A DNA stretch of 64,000 nucleotides, from the NCBI GenBank assembly GCA_036941025.1, contig JAYMNP010000001.1, positions 1,882,501 to 1,946,500 on the forward strand. The letters run 5' to 3'. Source of the stretch: Lachnospiraceae bacterium JLR.KK002. Lineage in GTDB: Bacteria; Bacillota; Clostridia; Lachnospirales; Lachnospiraceae. Shown one piece after another: positions 22,422 through 30,582 of the stretch (positions are counted from its first letter, which is position 1; every line of letters begins with the position of its first letter). The notes beneath the pieces were generated by a model, which searched no databases, had not been told where the DNA came from, and saw nothing but the letters and a program-made list of their open reading frames with translations. A program made the translations under genes and the position numbers.

Positions 22422-25229
22422 TTACGCCAGCCATTTTGTCAGTACTTTCACAAAAAGCCGGATATCAATGGGTTTGGCCACATGGTCATTCATCCCTGTA
22501 TGTATGGCTTTCTGCACATCCTCGGAAAAGGCATTGGCAGTCATGGCCACAATGGGAATCTTTTCCGAATCCTTCCGGCCGCTGCTGCGGATTTCCTTCG
22601 CCGCAGTATATCCGTCCATCACCGGCATCTGAATATCCATAAATACAATGTCAAAATATCCCGCTTCCTGCTCCCGGTACAAATCTACCGCTTCTTTCCC
22701 GTTGTATGCAAGAATTACTTCCAGTTCAAACATCCGGAGAATTTCCATGGCAATTTCAATATTCAGCTCATTATCTTCCACCAGCAGCACACGCTTTCCG
22801 GGGAAAGAAACCGTTTCTTCTTTTCCGGATTCCGGAACATCATCCGTACTGTCCTGTGCCTCATCCTGCAGCGGAAGAAACAGGGTAATAATAAATTTTG
22901 AGCCTTTGTTCAGTTCGCTTTCCACCTGAATATCTCCCTGCATCAGCTGCACCAGATTCCAGGCAATGGTCATGCCCAGTCCCGTGCCCTCCAGGCTCTC
23001 CACACGGGGATCTCCGGAACGCTCAAAAGGTTCAAACAGATTTTTCTGAAACTCTTTGGACATGCCGTATCCGTCGTCTTCGATGGTAAAACGGTAATAT
23101 CCGTAATTCTGGTGCAGGGAGGGAAGTTCCTCTATCCGAAAAGCCACATGGCCTTCTTTCTGAGTATATTTCACCGCATTGCCCAGAATATTGTGGAACA
23201 CCTTCTGCAGACTCAGATAATCTCCCATTACTTTCCGGTGCTCAATGTTCATGGCCAGTTCAAAATGCTGCTGCTTTTCTTCCACCTTTGTCTGGAAAAT
23301 GGCAGCCGCCTCGTCAATCAGCTCTTTCAAATCGAAATCTTCAATTACCAGATTCATCTTGCCGCTCTCAATCCGGCTCATGTCCAGCACCTCATTGACC
23401 AGACTGGTGAGATGGTTGCTGGCAATGGTAATTTTATTCAGGCAGTCCCGAAGTCTTTCCGGGTCTTCCATATTGGCTTCCGCAATGGCTGTCATTCCCA
23501 CGATGGCGTTCATGGGAGTACGTATATCATGGCTCATCCTGCTCAGAAACTCACTCTTTGCCCGGTTGGCCTGTTCCGCTGTCTCAAATGCCTGCTGCAG
23601 TGCCCGTTTACTCTCCTCTTCCATCAGAACCTGCTGCTCAATGTCCCGGACACAGGCAAACAGCTTCGTATGTTCCTCATCAAAGTAACGTATAGTACAT
23701 TCTTTGTGATTTTTTCCTTTTTCTTCCCGGCCCTGGAAATAGTAACGCACCCCTTCTTCCGTCCGGTCCAGCTCCTCCAGAATGGTCTCCAGGGTAATGG
23801 TGGCTTCATGATAGCGTTTCCTGTCTTCTGTACACATGAAAATGTCGATAAACCGTGATTTAATTTCCGAAAATACCCCCTGTTTAATGGGCTCTTTGGG
23901 ATTGATGTGTTCCGCCACCTTCACATCCGTATGGCCGTTTTTCACATCAATAATACCGATTCCGTCATATTCCGTGTCCACGGTAAATTTATAAATGGAC
24001 TGATACCGCTCATTTTCCCTCTCCATTTTCCGCTGCTGCGTCAGGTCTTCAATAATTCCCACTGCAAAGACAGTATTCCCTTCTTCGTCAAAATTCACGC
24101 TGGAAATACTGCATTTACACCAGAACTTTCCCTGACAGGAACTGTAATAAAAATAATCGGTTTTCCCGCCGTCTCTGATATATTCATGCACCCGGCAGAA
24201 CAAATCATGATACTCCTCATCCACCAGCGCCTCTGCAAAATCATGCTTTACATCTGAAAATTCTTCCGCACACCCGTAGTAGCGGGCTGTTTTTCCCGGC
24301 AGAACAACTTTATTTTCTTTGGGATAATAAAAATATTCCAGAATATTTGTATTTTTCAGTGACATCCTCAGAATTTCCATATTGCCTTCGTAACGGTTTT
24401 TCAGATATTCCTGATATGCCTTTTCCTGCCTTTTCTGTTCGTCAATATCCTGTACCGCAATCAGAACCTTTCGGTTACTGGAAAATCTTGGCATAAAATA
24501 GCAGGTAATACTCACCCAATGGTATTCTCCGTTAATATTCCTCCGATACTCCCGGATAAATTTGTCTTTTCCGCTCTCCATCTGAAATTTCAGGTAGTCC
24601 AGGGTGATTTCTTCCCTGAGCTGCATCTGCTCTTCCGGATGGTAGAACTGCACCTTATCCTGAAAATTGTTTCCGGACACAGATTTTTCCGTAATAGCAG
24701 ATTCCCCTTCATTCACCACATGGACAGGGTAGATTTCATTTCTGTCCAGCTCCAGTATCATAACAGAAATATACAGATCCTTCAGGGATAGAAGCATGGT
24801 TTCATTAAAGCTGCGCAGCTTTTCCGTTTCTTTCTGCAATGAAATCATTTCTGAAATATCCTGATGGTACCCCCGGAACCGCTGGCCTCTGGTATACCCC
24901 CGGTCAAGAATTCCGCCGCAGCGCACATACATCTTTCCTCTTACGGGATGATACCAGGGATAGCTGATTTCCCCATGCTGTCCGGAGGCCATGGTTCCCA
25001 CCGCCTCCTCCACAAGTCCCAGGGAAGATTTCTCAATCCGCTCATACCAGTGCCGGTAACACTCCTCCGGAGTTGGAATTTCCTCCAGCCCCAGCAGCTC
25101 CATCATGGCCCGGTCCGCATACATGCGTCCCGGTTTTCCCTCATCTATTTCAATATACCACAGTCCGATTTTGGCATCGTAAAGGATTGAGCCCATTCTT
25201 ATATTATCATCAAACATTCCATTTTCCAT
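22422..25229 (-). CDS. Soluble multi-PAS hybrid histidine kinase
   Basis: 935 residues without membrane helices. At least three PAS-like sensor regions fill residues 1-540 (PGRMYADRAMMELLGL; YHWVSITCYFMPRF; a C-terminal one with CVRDIEQQ). HisKA follows with the phosphorylated His in FLSRMSHDIRTPMNAI (about residue 567), then HATPase_c with DGYGMSKEF and GTGLGMTIAWN, and a C-terminal receiver with Asp in FDIVFMDIQMPVMDG (about residue 865). It should autophosphorylate and pass phosphate to its own receiver; no Hpt or output domain is present, so a separate phosphotransferase or a regulatory role of the receiver is implied. Its position upstream of the acyltransferase operon (21-base gap) hints at co-expression rather than target control. 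Confidence 0.93.
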   Translation of the reverse strand: MENGMFDDNIRMGSILYDAKIGLWYIEIDEGKPGRMYADRAMMELLGLEEIPTPEECYRHWYERIEKSSLGLVEEAVGTMASGQHGEISYPWYHPVRGKMYVRCGGILDRGYTRGQRFRGYHQDISEMISLQKETEKLRSFNETMLLSLKDLYISVMILELDRNEIYPVHVVNEGESAITEKSVSGNNFQDKVQFYHPEEQMQLREEITLDYLKFQMESGKDKFIREYRRNINGEYHWVSITCYFMPRFSSNRKVLIAVQDIDEQKRQEKAYQEYLKNRYEGNMEILRMSLKNTNILEYFYYPKENKVVLPGKTARYYGCAEEFSDVKHDFAEALVDEEYHDLFCRVHEYIRDGGKTDYFYYSSCQGKFWCKCSISSVNFDEEGNTVFAVGIIEDLTQQRKMERENERYQSIYKFTVDTEYDGIGIIDVKNGHTDVKVAEHINPKEPIKQGVFSEIKSRFIDIFMCTEDRKRYHEATITLETILEELDRTEEGVRYYFQGREEKGKNHKECTIRYFDEEHTKLFACVRDIEQQVLMEEESKRALQQAFETAEQANRAKSEFLSRMSHDIRTPMNAIVGMTAIAEANMEDPERLRDCLNKITIASNHLTSLVNEVLDMSRIESGKMNLVIEDFDLKELIDEAAAIFQTKVEEKQQHFELAMNIEHRKVMGDYLSLQKVFHNILGNAVKYTQKEGHVAFRIEELPSLHQNYGYYRFTIEDDGYGMSKEFQKNLFEPFERSGDPRVESLEGTGLGMTIAWNLVQLMQGDIQVESELNKGSKFIITLFLPLQDEAQDSTDDVPESGKEETVSFPGKRVLLVEDNELNIEIAMEILRMFELEVILAYNGKEAVDLYREQEAGYFDIVFMDIQMPVMDGYTAAKEIRSSGRKDSEKIPIVAMTANAFSEDVQKAIHTGMNDHVAKPIDIRLFVKVLTKWLA

Positions 25230-25245
25230 ATCTATTCCTCATATC

Positions 25246-27294
25246 TTATCTTGCAGATGTTTCCACAACCAGTTTCTTTCTGTGGAGAGGATTCTCATAG
25301 TCCTTTCCGTAACCGTCATCCTGATACAGCTCATATACGGCTCTTTCTGTGACGAAATGCAGAAGTTTCAGCTCCTGTCCCTCCGGAACTTCCATGTACT
25401 GGCCGGCCTTTGTATAAGGAACGATTTTTTCCGGACGGATAAAAAATACGACTTCATCCAGCGGAATCTCAATATAATAATGACCCTGTTCCAGCACCTC
25501 TGTCTCCATCTGCTCCATGCTCTTTAACCGTACCAGCTTCATGGGCTCCGGCAGGTATACATATCTGCCGCCGGCATTCTGAGTATAAACCGGCGCAATC
25601 ATAATGCTCTCTCCCAGCAGAAGCTGATCCTCCACATCTTTTGCATGTTCATCTTCCGGATATGCAAAAGCCAGAGGCTGAAACAGCATTTCATCTTCCA
25701 GCGCCGCTTTCATATATTCGCTGTAGAGATAAGGCATCAGGCCATAGCGGATTCCGATAAGATTGCGGAAGGTTTCTGTCCGGGTAAACCGGTAGCATTC
25801 CTGAGTTCTGGTGCCCAGGGCTGAATGATTGCGCATCAGAGGGGTGAAAATCCCCAGCGCCAGCCAGCGCAGCAGCAAATCTTCCGTAACATCTGCGCCG
25901 AATCCTCCCAAATCTGCCCCCGTATACAGGAACCCGCACATATTCAGAGAAGGCAGCATTTTCAGATTCAGCAGCAGATGGGACCACCAGGACTGATTGT
26001 CCCCCATCCAGATTCCTCCGTAACGGTGCATTCCGATATAAGAAGAACGGGAAAATATCAGAATCCGCTTCTCTGGCTCCAGTTCTTCAAAGGCTTCCCC
26101 TGCTGCTCTTGTCATACCGTATCCGTACAGATTGTGTACCTTATCGTGGCGGATTTTGCTTCCATTCAGATTATGGTAAAAACTCCTGTAATCCTCCGGA
26201 TTATTAGCCAGCCCGTTGACCAGGTCTTTCAATGCAAAAATCTCCCACATGTCCGGATTCCGGCTCTCAGTTGATTTGATTTTATCCATCACATAATCCA
26301 GATTCTTCTCCGAATAGAAAATGGCCGGCTCATTCATATCGTTCCAGAACCCTTCTATGCCCTGTTCCAGCAGGAACCGGTATTTCCCGCCAAACCAGCG
26401 CCGGGCCTCCCGGTTCAGCACATCGGGAAAATGTACTTTGCCCGGCCATACTGCCCCGGTAAATGCTTTTCCCGTCTCATCTTTACAGAAATATCCCTGT
26501 TCCAGGCCTTCCTCATATACCTCGTACCCTTCTTCAATCTTCACGCCTGCATCAATGATGGGCACCAGATGGATATGCCGCTGTTTCATTTCCTCCACAA
26601 ATTCCGGAAAATCCGGAAACCGCTCCTGATTTACCGTAAAATCCTTAAATTCTTCCATATAATCAATATCCAGATATACGCTGTCCAGAGGAATTCCATG
26701 CTCCCGATACCCCTGTACCACTTCCCGGATATCTTCCGCACTCTGATATCCCCAGCGGCTCTGCCCGAATCCAAAGGCCCACCTGGGCGGAATATAGCTT
26801 CGCCCGATTAACTGCCGGAACCCTTTTACAATTTCCGGTATGCTGTCCCCTTCCAGAATATACAAATCCAGATTCCATTCTTCCGGCATGATACGCATCT
26901 CATCCATCTTTTCATATCCCATGTCCAGCGTCAGCTTCCCCGGATAATCCAGAAATACACCGAAAGTCTCCACTCCATCCACCACAAAGAAATTGTGGGC
27001 TCCGTACAGGGAGCGTTTTCCTTCGGTATGATGGGGATCGTCCGTACAGTTGCTCTCGTAAATCCAGCCCCGTTTATTAATCCCCCTGATATTCTCTCCC
27101 AGCCCGTAAATCCGCGTTTCCCCCTCCAGCGGATACATCAGGTAACTCTTCTGCTCTGCGGCTTCCTGTGTATCTGTTACGGAAACCTCCATATGCTTAA
27201 AATAGGGGATTTTTCCTTTCTCTTCTGGCAGACTCCGTACCACTGCTTCCGTATTAATGGGATTTCCCATGGAAAATCTGCGTATTCTGCTCAT
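25246..27294 (-). CDS. Glycoside hydrolase family 31 alpha-glycosidase
   Basis: A 682-residue intracellular retaining alpha-glucosidase/alpha-xylosidase-type enzyme. GH31 hallmarks: PPRWAFGFGQSRWGYQS, the nucleophile Asp in FWNDMNEPAIF, RSSYIGMHRYGGIWMGDNQSWW with the following GADLGGFGADVTEDLLLRW (acid/base region), and a C-terminal beta domain (RAVYELYQDDG). No signal peptide is present, so it acts on imported oligosaccharides. The start at 27294 (MSRIRRFSMGN) follows AAGGAG; an extra N-terminal stretch in the open frame lacks one. No sugar transporter or regulator is adjacent. The HD-domain gene lies 45 bases upstream on the same strand, and the kinase gene starts 16 bases downstream. Confidence 0.93.
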   Translation of the reverse strand: MSRIRRFSMGNPINTEAVVRSLPEEKGKIPYFKHMEVSVTDTQEAAEQKSYLMYPLEGETRIYGLGENIRGINKRGWIYESNCTDDPHHTEGKRSLYGAHNFFVVDGVETFGVFLDYPGKLTLDMGYEKMDEMRIMPEEWNLDLYILEGDSIPEIVKGFRQLIGRSYIPPRWAFGFGQSRWGYQSAEDIREVVQGYREHGIPLDSVYLDIDYMEEFKDFTVNQERFPDFPEFVEEMKQRHIHLVPIIDAGVKIEEGYEVYEEGLEQGYFCKDETGKAFTGAVWPGKVHFPDVLNREARRWFGGKYRFLLEQGIEGFWNDMNEPAIFYSEKNLDYVMDKIKSTESRNPDMWEIFALKDLVNGLANNPEDYRSFYHNLNGSKIRHDKVHNLYGYGMTRAAGEAFEELEPEKRILIFSRSSYIGMHRYGGIWMGDNQSWWSHLLLNLKMLPSLNMCGFLYTGADLGGFGADVTEDLLLRWLALGIFTPLMRNHSALGTRTQECYRFTRTETFRNLIGIRYGLMPYLYSEYMKAALEDEMLFQPLAFAYPEDEHAKDVEDQLLLGESIMIAPVYTQNAGGRYVYLPEPMKLVRLKSMEQMETEVLEQGHYYIEIPLDEVVFFIRPEKIVPYTKAGQYMEVPEGQELKLLHFVTERAVYELYQDDGYGKDYENPLHRKKLVVETSAR

Positions 27295-27339
27295 AAACTC
27301 ATACTCCTTCTGCTTTTTATTTTTCACATCCGGCGTCTG

Positions 27340-27792
27340 TCACCGCCTGCGCACCGTTTCATAAAGAGAACAGCCTTTGTCCACCATACACACAATCCAT
27401 CCTTCCGGACAGGCGGGCGGTATGGGAACCAGCGGAAACATATGGCGAAGAATGATGTTCTGCTCCCGCCTGGTAAGCCTGTAATCTGCACTGGCATTTC
27501 TGAGGGCCGTAAAGGGATGACGGAATCCGTGAAGGCTGTGGCTTCTGTCTTTCTCATGCCAGTCATAAAGAAAATAATCATGCAGCAGAGCGCCCCGTAC
27601 CAGTTCTTTTCTGTGACCGTTTAAATGCAGAAATTCTGCTGCTTTCAGGCTATAATATGCCACCCGGACACTGTGCTCATACACCGAAGTGTTTCCATGC
27701 TGTGTAAAACTCCGGGATTTCCTGATGCGTCCTTCCCTGCTCAATTCACGGATGATTTCCGCTATCATCCTCTTTCCCTCTGTCTGATTCAT
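27340..27792 (-). CDS. HD-domain hydrolase of 150 residues
   Basis: A small metal-dependent phosphohydrolase. The HD signature is visible as YEHSVRVAYYSLKAAEFL (first His), GALLHDYFLYDWHEKD (the HD pair), then HPFTALRNA and the later IILRHMFPL, giving the usual H...HD...H spacing of the short HD family. Such proteins often act on nucleotides, but the substrate cannot be told. The start ATG at 27792 lacks a strong AGGAGG box. It is preceded by the structured motif copy 2 (27826-27869), which may control translation or transcription. The next gene downstream is the GH31 enzyme (45 bases). Confidence 0.88.
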   Translation of the reverse strand: MNQTEGKRMIAEIIRELSREGRIRKSRSFTQHGNTSVYEHSVRVAYYSLKAAEFLHLNGHRKELVRGALLHDYFLYDWHEKDRSHSLHGFRHPFTALRNASADYRLTRREQNIILRHMFPLVPIPPACPEGWIVCMVDKGCSLYETVRRR

Positions 27793-27825
27793 AGTTCTCT
27801 GATTCCTGCTGTTTTCTGCTTTTTC

Positions 27826-27869
27826 GCCTTCAGGTCTCCTCCCGGCTTTGCCGGGTCCCTCCTCAAGGC
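27826..27869 (-). ncRNA. Structured leader motif, copy 2 (unassigned)
   Basis: Minus strand: outer helix GCCTT/AAGGC, G-G mismatch, AGG/CCT, internal loop AGGGA opposite AGGAGA, inner helix CCCGGC/GCCGGG with an AAA loop. Compared with copy 1 at 13544-13595 both helices change on both sides while the loop bases are identical. It is preceded by TATGGTAGAATAT (same box as copy 1) and lies 33 bases before the HD-domain gene start. Class unknown. Confidence 0.55.
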
Positions 27870-28266
27870 ATATTCTACCATATCTTCCGTAAAATTTCTT
27901 CCGTATTTTGACATTTCCAGGAAACTGCTGTAAAAAAGAATGCGCAGGCGCATTCTCCGCGCGCGAGCGGATTGCCTGGCAATAAACTTCATCTCCGCGA
28001 GCTGTGCATCCCGCCCGGAGGGCTTTATCTTATAGGAAATCTATATACTTTAGTACTTCACAGTGACACAGTATTTCCTATAAGATAAAAATGCGTTACT
28101 GTTCACACCCTACGGGTGTTCCGGTAACGGCATCCGGCCATTTAAAGTCACCTTCGGTGAGAGGCCGGATGCCGGCAGCCACTGACAGCAACTAAAAGGC
28201 AAACAACAAAAAGGCACATGAAAAAATCTTGCATTTTCCATACACCTTTCCGTATCTGCTGCAATT
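27870..28266. repeat. Palindrome-rich intergenic region (no gene)
   Basis: No gene is visible in this stretch. It contains GAATGCGC/GCGCATTC (27938-27955), ATTGCC/GGCAAT (about 27971-27983), the 14-base tag GCGAGCTGTGCATC (27997-28010) with a perfect 17-bp hairpin (28024-28040 with 28073-28089), a hairpin GTTAC/GTAAC with inner ACACCC/GGGTGT (28095-28128), and a nested hairpin GGCATCCGGCC/GGCCGGATGCC with inner TCACC/GGTGA (28129-28173). These lie downstream of aspartate kinase and could act together as terminator or mRNA-end structures. Two TACGGAAGA copies (about 27882-27906) sit upstream of the motif at 27869. Confidence 0.6.
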
Positions 28267-29586
28267 CTAAATCTGAGTCACTACAAAGATATTATAAATC
28301 GCCCGGATTGCCTCCTCAAAATCACTGTTCTGCACACCAATAATAATATTCAGCTCACTGGAACCCTGGTCAATCATTTTCACATTTACATTCACATGGG
28401 CGAGGGCGGAAAAAATTCTTCCTGCTGTGCCTCTGGTGGATTTCATTCCCCGGCCCACCACTGCAATCAGCGCCAGATTTCCCTCCAAATCTATGCTGTC
28501 CGGCCGGGCAAGACGATGAATGGCAGACAGTACCTGCTGTTCCTTTCCCTCAAACTCCTCCTGATGGACAAATACCGTCATGGTATCTATCCCCGAAGGC
28601 ACATGCTCAAAGGAAATGCCATGTTCTTCAAAAGCGGAGAGAACCTTTCTGCCGAATCCCACTTCCGCATTCATCATGTCTTTATCAATATTGACCGCCA
28701 CAAATCCTTTCTTTCCGGCAATTCCCGTAATGGTATAATCCGGCTGGCGGCAGGTGCTCTCCACAATCAGTGTTCCCTCATCTTCCGGTGCGTTGGTATT
28801 GCGGATATTGATGGGAATTCCTTCTTTACGCACCGGAAATACCGCATCCTCATGAAGGACCGTGGCTCCCATATAGGACAGTTCCCGCAGCTCCCGGTAA
28901 GTGATTACTTTAATCACCTCCGGATTTTTGATAATCCGGGGGTCCGCAATGAGAAATCCCGAAACATCCGTCCAGTTCTCATAGAGGTCCGCCCGTACCG
29001 CTTTTGCCACAATGGAACCGGTAATATCGGAACCTCCTCTGGAAAAGGTCTTCACCCTTCCGTCTTCTCTGGCACCGTAAAATCCGGGAATCACCGCATA
29101 CTCGCAACTTTTCAGCCGCTCGGACAAAATTTTACCGGTTTTATCCGCATCAAATTCTCCGTCATTTCCAAACACAATCACTTCCGCCGCATCCACAAAT
29201 TCAAAGCCCAGATAATTGGCCATAATGATTCCATTTAAATATTCTCCGCGGGAAGCCGCATAATCCACTCCCGCTTTTTTCCGGAAATTTTCCCCTATTA
29301 CTTCAAATTCCCGGTTCAGAGAAAAATTCAGGTTCAGCCCATTGATAATAGAATCGTACCGTTCCTGTATCTTTTTCAGCAGAGATGTAAAATTCTCCTC
29401 TGCTTCTGCCAGCGCATAACACTGGTAAAGCATATCTGTTACTTTCGTATCTTTGGCGTTGCGTTTCCCAGGCGCACTGGGCACCACATATCTGCGGCTC
29501 TCATCTTCCCGGATGATTTTCCCAACCTTTGCAAACTGTCCGGCACTTGCCAGGGAACTTCCGCCAAACTTTACTACCTTTATCAT
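28267..29586 (-). CDS. Aspartate kinase
   Basis: A 439-residue monofunctional aspartokinase that phosphorylates aspartate in the first step of lysine, threonine and methionine synthesis. The kinase domain opens with KVVKFGGSSLA and carries FSRGGSDITGSIVAKA (substrate/ATP region) and NWTDVSGFLIADPRII. Two ACT domains follow at the C-terminus (GIAGKKGFVAVNID..., IAVVGRGMKSTRGTAGRIFSALAHVNVNVKMIDQG), expected to bind the feedback amino acid. The length and single-polypeptide structure resemble the clostridial ThrA/LysC-type enzymes without homoserine dehydrogenase. The gene stands alone; no lysine riboswitch or T-box is apparent in the 250 bases upstream. Confidence 0.95.
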   Translation of the reverse strand: MIKVVKFGGSSLASAGQFAKVGKIIREDESRRYVVPSAPGKRNAKDTKVTDMLYQCYALAEAEENFTSLLKKIQERYDSIINGLNLNFSLNREFEVIGENFRKKAGVDYAASRGEYLNGIIMANYLGFEFVDAAEVIVFGNDGEFDADKTGKILSERLKSCEYAVIPGFYGAREDGRVKTFSRGGSDITGSIVAKAVRADLYENWTDVSGFLIADPRIIKNPEVIKVITYRELRELSYMGATVLHEDAVFPVRKEGIPINIRNTNAPEDEGTLIVESTCRQPDYTITGIAGKKGFVAVNIDKDMMNAEVGFGRKVLSAFEEHGISFEHVPSGIDTMTVFVHQEEFEGKEQQVLSAIHRLARPDSIDLEGNLALIAVVGRGMKSTRGTAGRIFSALAHVNVNVKMIDQGSSELNIIIGVQNSDFEEAIRAIYNIFVVTQI

Positions 29587-29727
29587 GTCCCCACTCCTTC
29601 GGATTCTTCAAAATTTCACTGGACATTTTACCATAAAACCTTCCATATGGGAACTGATTTTTTGAATTTTTCTGTCTTTTTGGCAGTTATATGGTTACTG
29701 TTCCCTGACACGTTCCTGGAACAGGCC

Positions 29728-29756
29728 TTGCATTTTCCAGATACTTATATTATAAT
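29728..29756 (+). promoter_or_regulatory. SigA-type promoter of the LytTR/GHKL operon
   Basis: TTGCAT (29728-29733), 17-base spacer, TATAAT (29751-29756). The expected start point near 29763 gives a leader of about 76 bases, almost all of which is the attenuator. Confidence 0.75.
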
Positions 29757-29768
29757 ACTTATAATTTA

Positions 29769-29826
29769 ACATAACATATACTGCAAAATAAATACAGTTA
29801 TGTAATTGTTTTTGCAGTATTTTTTT
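29769..29826 (+). promoter_or_regulatory. Attenuator with alternative helix in the LytTR leader
   Basis: ATACTGCAAAA (29778-29788) pairs perfectly with TTTTGCAGTAT (29810-29820), followed directly by a run of T (29821-29825): an intrinsic terminator ending just before the GAGGA ribosome-binding site. A second helix, ACATAAC (29769-29775) with GTTATGT (29797-29803), encloses the left terminator arm and is incompatible with the terminator stem, as in an antiterminator. The start codon follows at 29839. Confidence 0.65.
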
Positions 29827-29838
29827 GAGGAAAAATAA

Positions 29839-30573
29839 ATGAAAATTGCAATCTGTGACGACAGCATGAAAGACATGGCAGCGATTGAGCACCTGCTGGG
29901 AAAATATAAGGAACGTTACCCCCAGGCAGAATTTACCATAGAGAAGTTCACAAATTCCGCTCACCTGTCTGAGAAAATACAGGAAAAGAAGATGGCTGAC
30001 ATTTATATCCTGGACATCATCATGACCGGAACCACCGGCATTGATATCGGCAACCAAATCAAACATTCCGGCAGCGAAGCCGCCATTATTTATATTACTT
30101 CTTCCGATGATTTTGCACTGGATGCATATGACGTACATGCGGTAAGATATCTGTTGAAACCGGTAACAGAAGATAAATTTTTTGAGGCCATGGACTATGC
30201 CCGCTCTTACCAGGAAACCAGACGGGGCCCTCTGTATCTGGTGAAAACCAGAACGGGCATGATATCCATCCCCTGTTCCAAAATTGAATATATCGAGAAT
30301 TCCTCCCGTATGCTGAATGTGCACTTAACAGACGGAGCCGTAATTACCAGTATTTTCATCCGTAAGTCCTTTGACGATGAAATCAGAGACCTGATTACGG
30401 AAAAAAGTTTCATTCAGGTTCACAAATCTTTTCTCGTCAACCTGAACCATATAAAAAAACTGGAAGGAAACAGTATCATCATGGATAACGGCGCCCAGAT
30501 TCCCGTCAGCAAAAAGAATACCGCAAGCGTAAGGAGGCAATATCTTATGTTTATCTCAGAACAGTACAGGTAA
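29839..30573 (+). CDS. LytTR-family response regulator (AgrA/LytT-like)
   Basis: A 244-residue regulator. The receiver domain (about 1-120) has the acidic pair CDDS near residue 8, the phospho-acceptor Asp in IYILDIIMTGTTG (about residue 57) and KPVT at the end. The LytTR DNA-binding domain (about 140-240) is shown by VKTRTGMISIPCSKIEYIENSSRMLNV, FIQVHKSFLVNLNHIKKLEG and IPVSKKNTASVRRQYL. It is expected to bind paired 9-bp direct repeats upstream of its targets. It is co-transcribed with the GHKL kinase nine bases downstream. No AgrB/AgrD peptide-processing pair is nearby, so a cyclic peptide signal is not supported here. The operon has an unusual attenuator leader. Confidence 0.93.
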   Translation: MKIAICDDSMKDMAAIEHLLGKYKERYPQAEFTIEKFTNSAHLSEKIQEKKMADIYILDIIMTGTTGIDIGNQIKHSGSEAAIIYITSSDDFALDAYDVHAVRYLLKPVTEDKFFEAMDYARSYQETRRGPLYLVKTRTGMISIPCSKIEYIENSSRMLNVHLTDGAVITSIFIRKSFDDEIRDLITEKSFIQVHKSFLVNLNHIKKLEGNSIIMDNGAQIPVSKKNTASVRRQYLMFISEQYR

Positions 30574-30582
30574 GGTAACAGC

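Noticed and set aside
28024..28089. Insertion sequence end or attachment site
   Set aside because: The 17-bp inverted repeat is only 66 bases across, with no transposase, integrase or tRNA nearby, so it is treated as a hairpin of a tagged repeat family.
29587..29727. Lysine riboswitch or T-box upstream of aspartate kinase
   Set aside because: The upstream sequence is too short and lacks the conserved multi-helix core or a T-box sequence; only AT-rich promoter-like sequence is seen.
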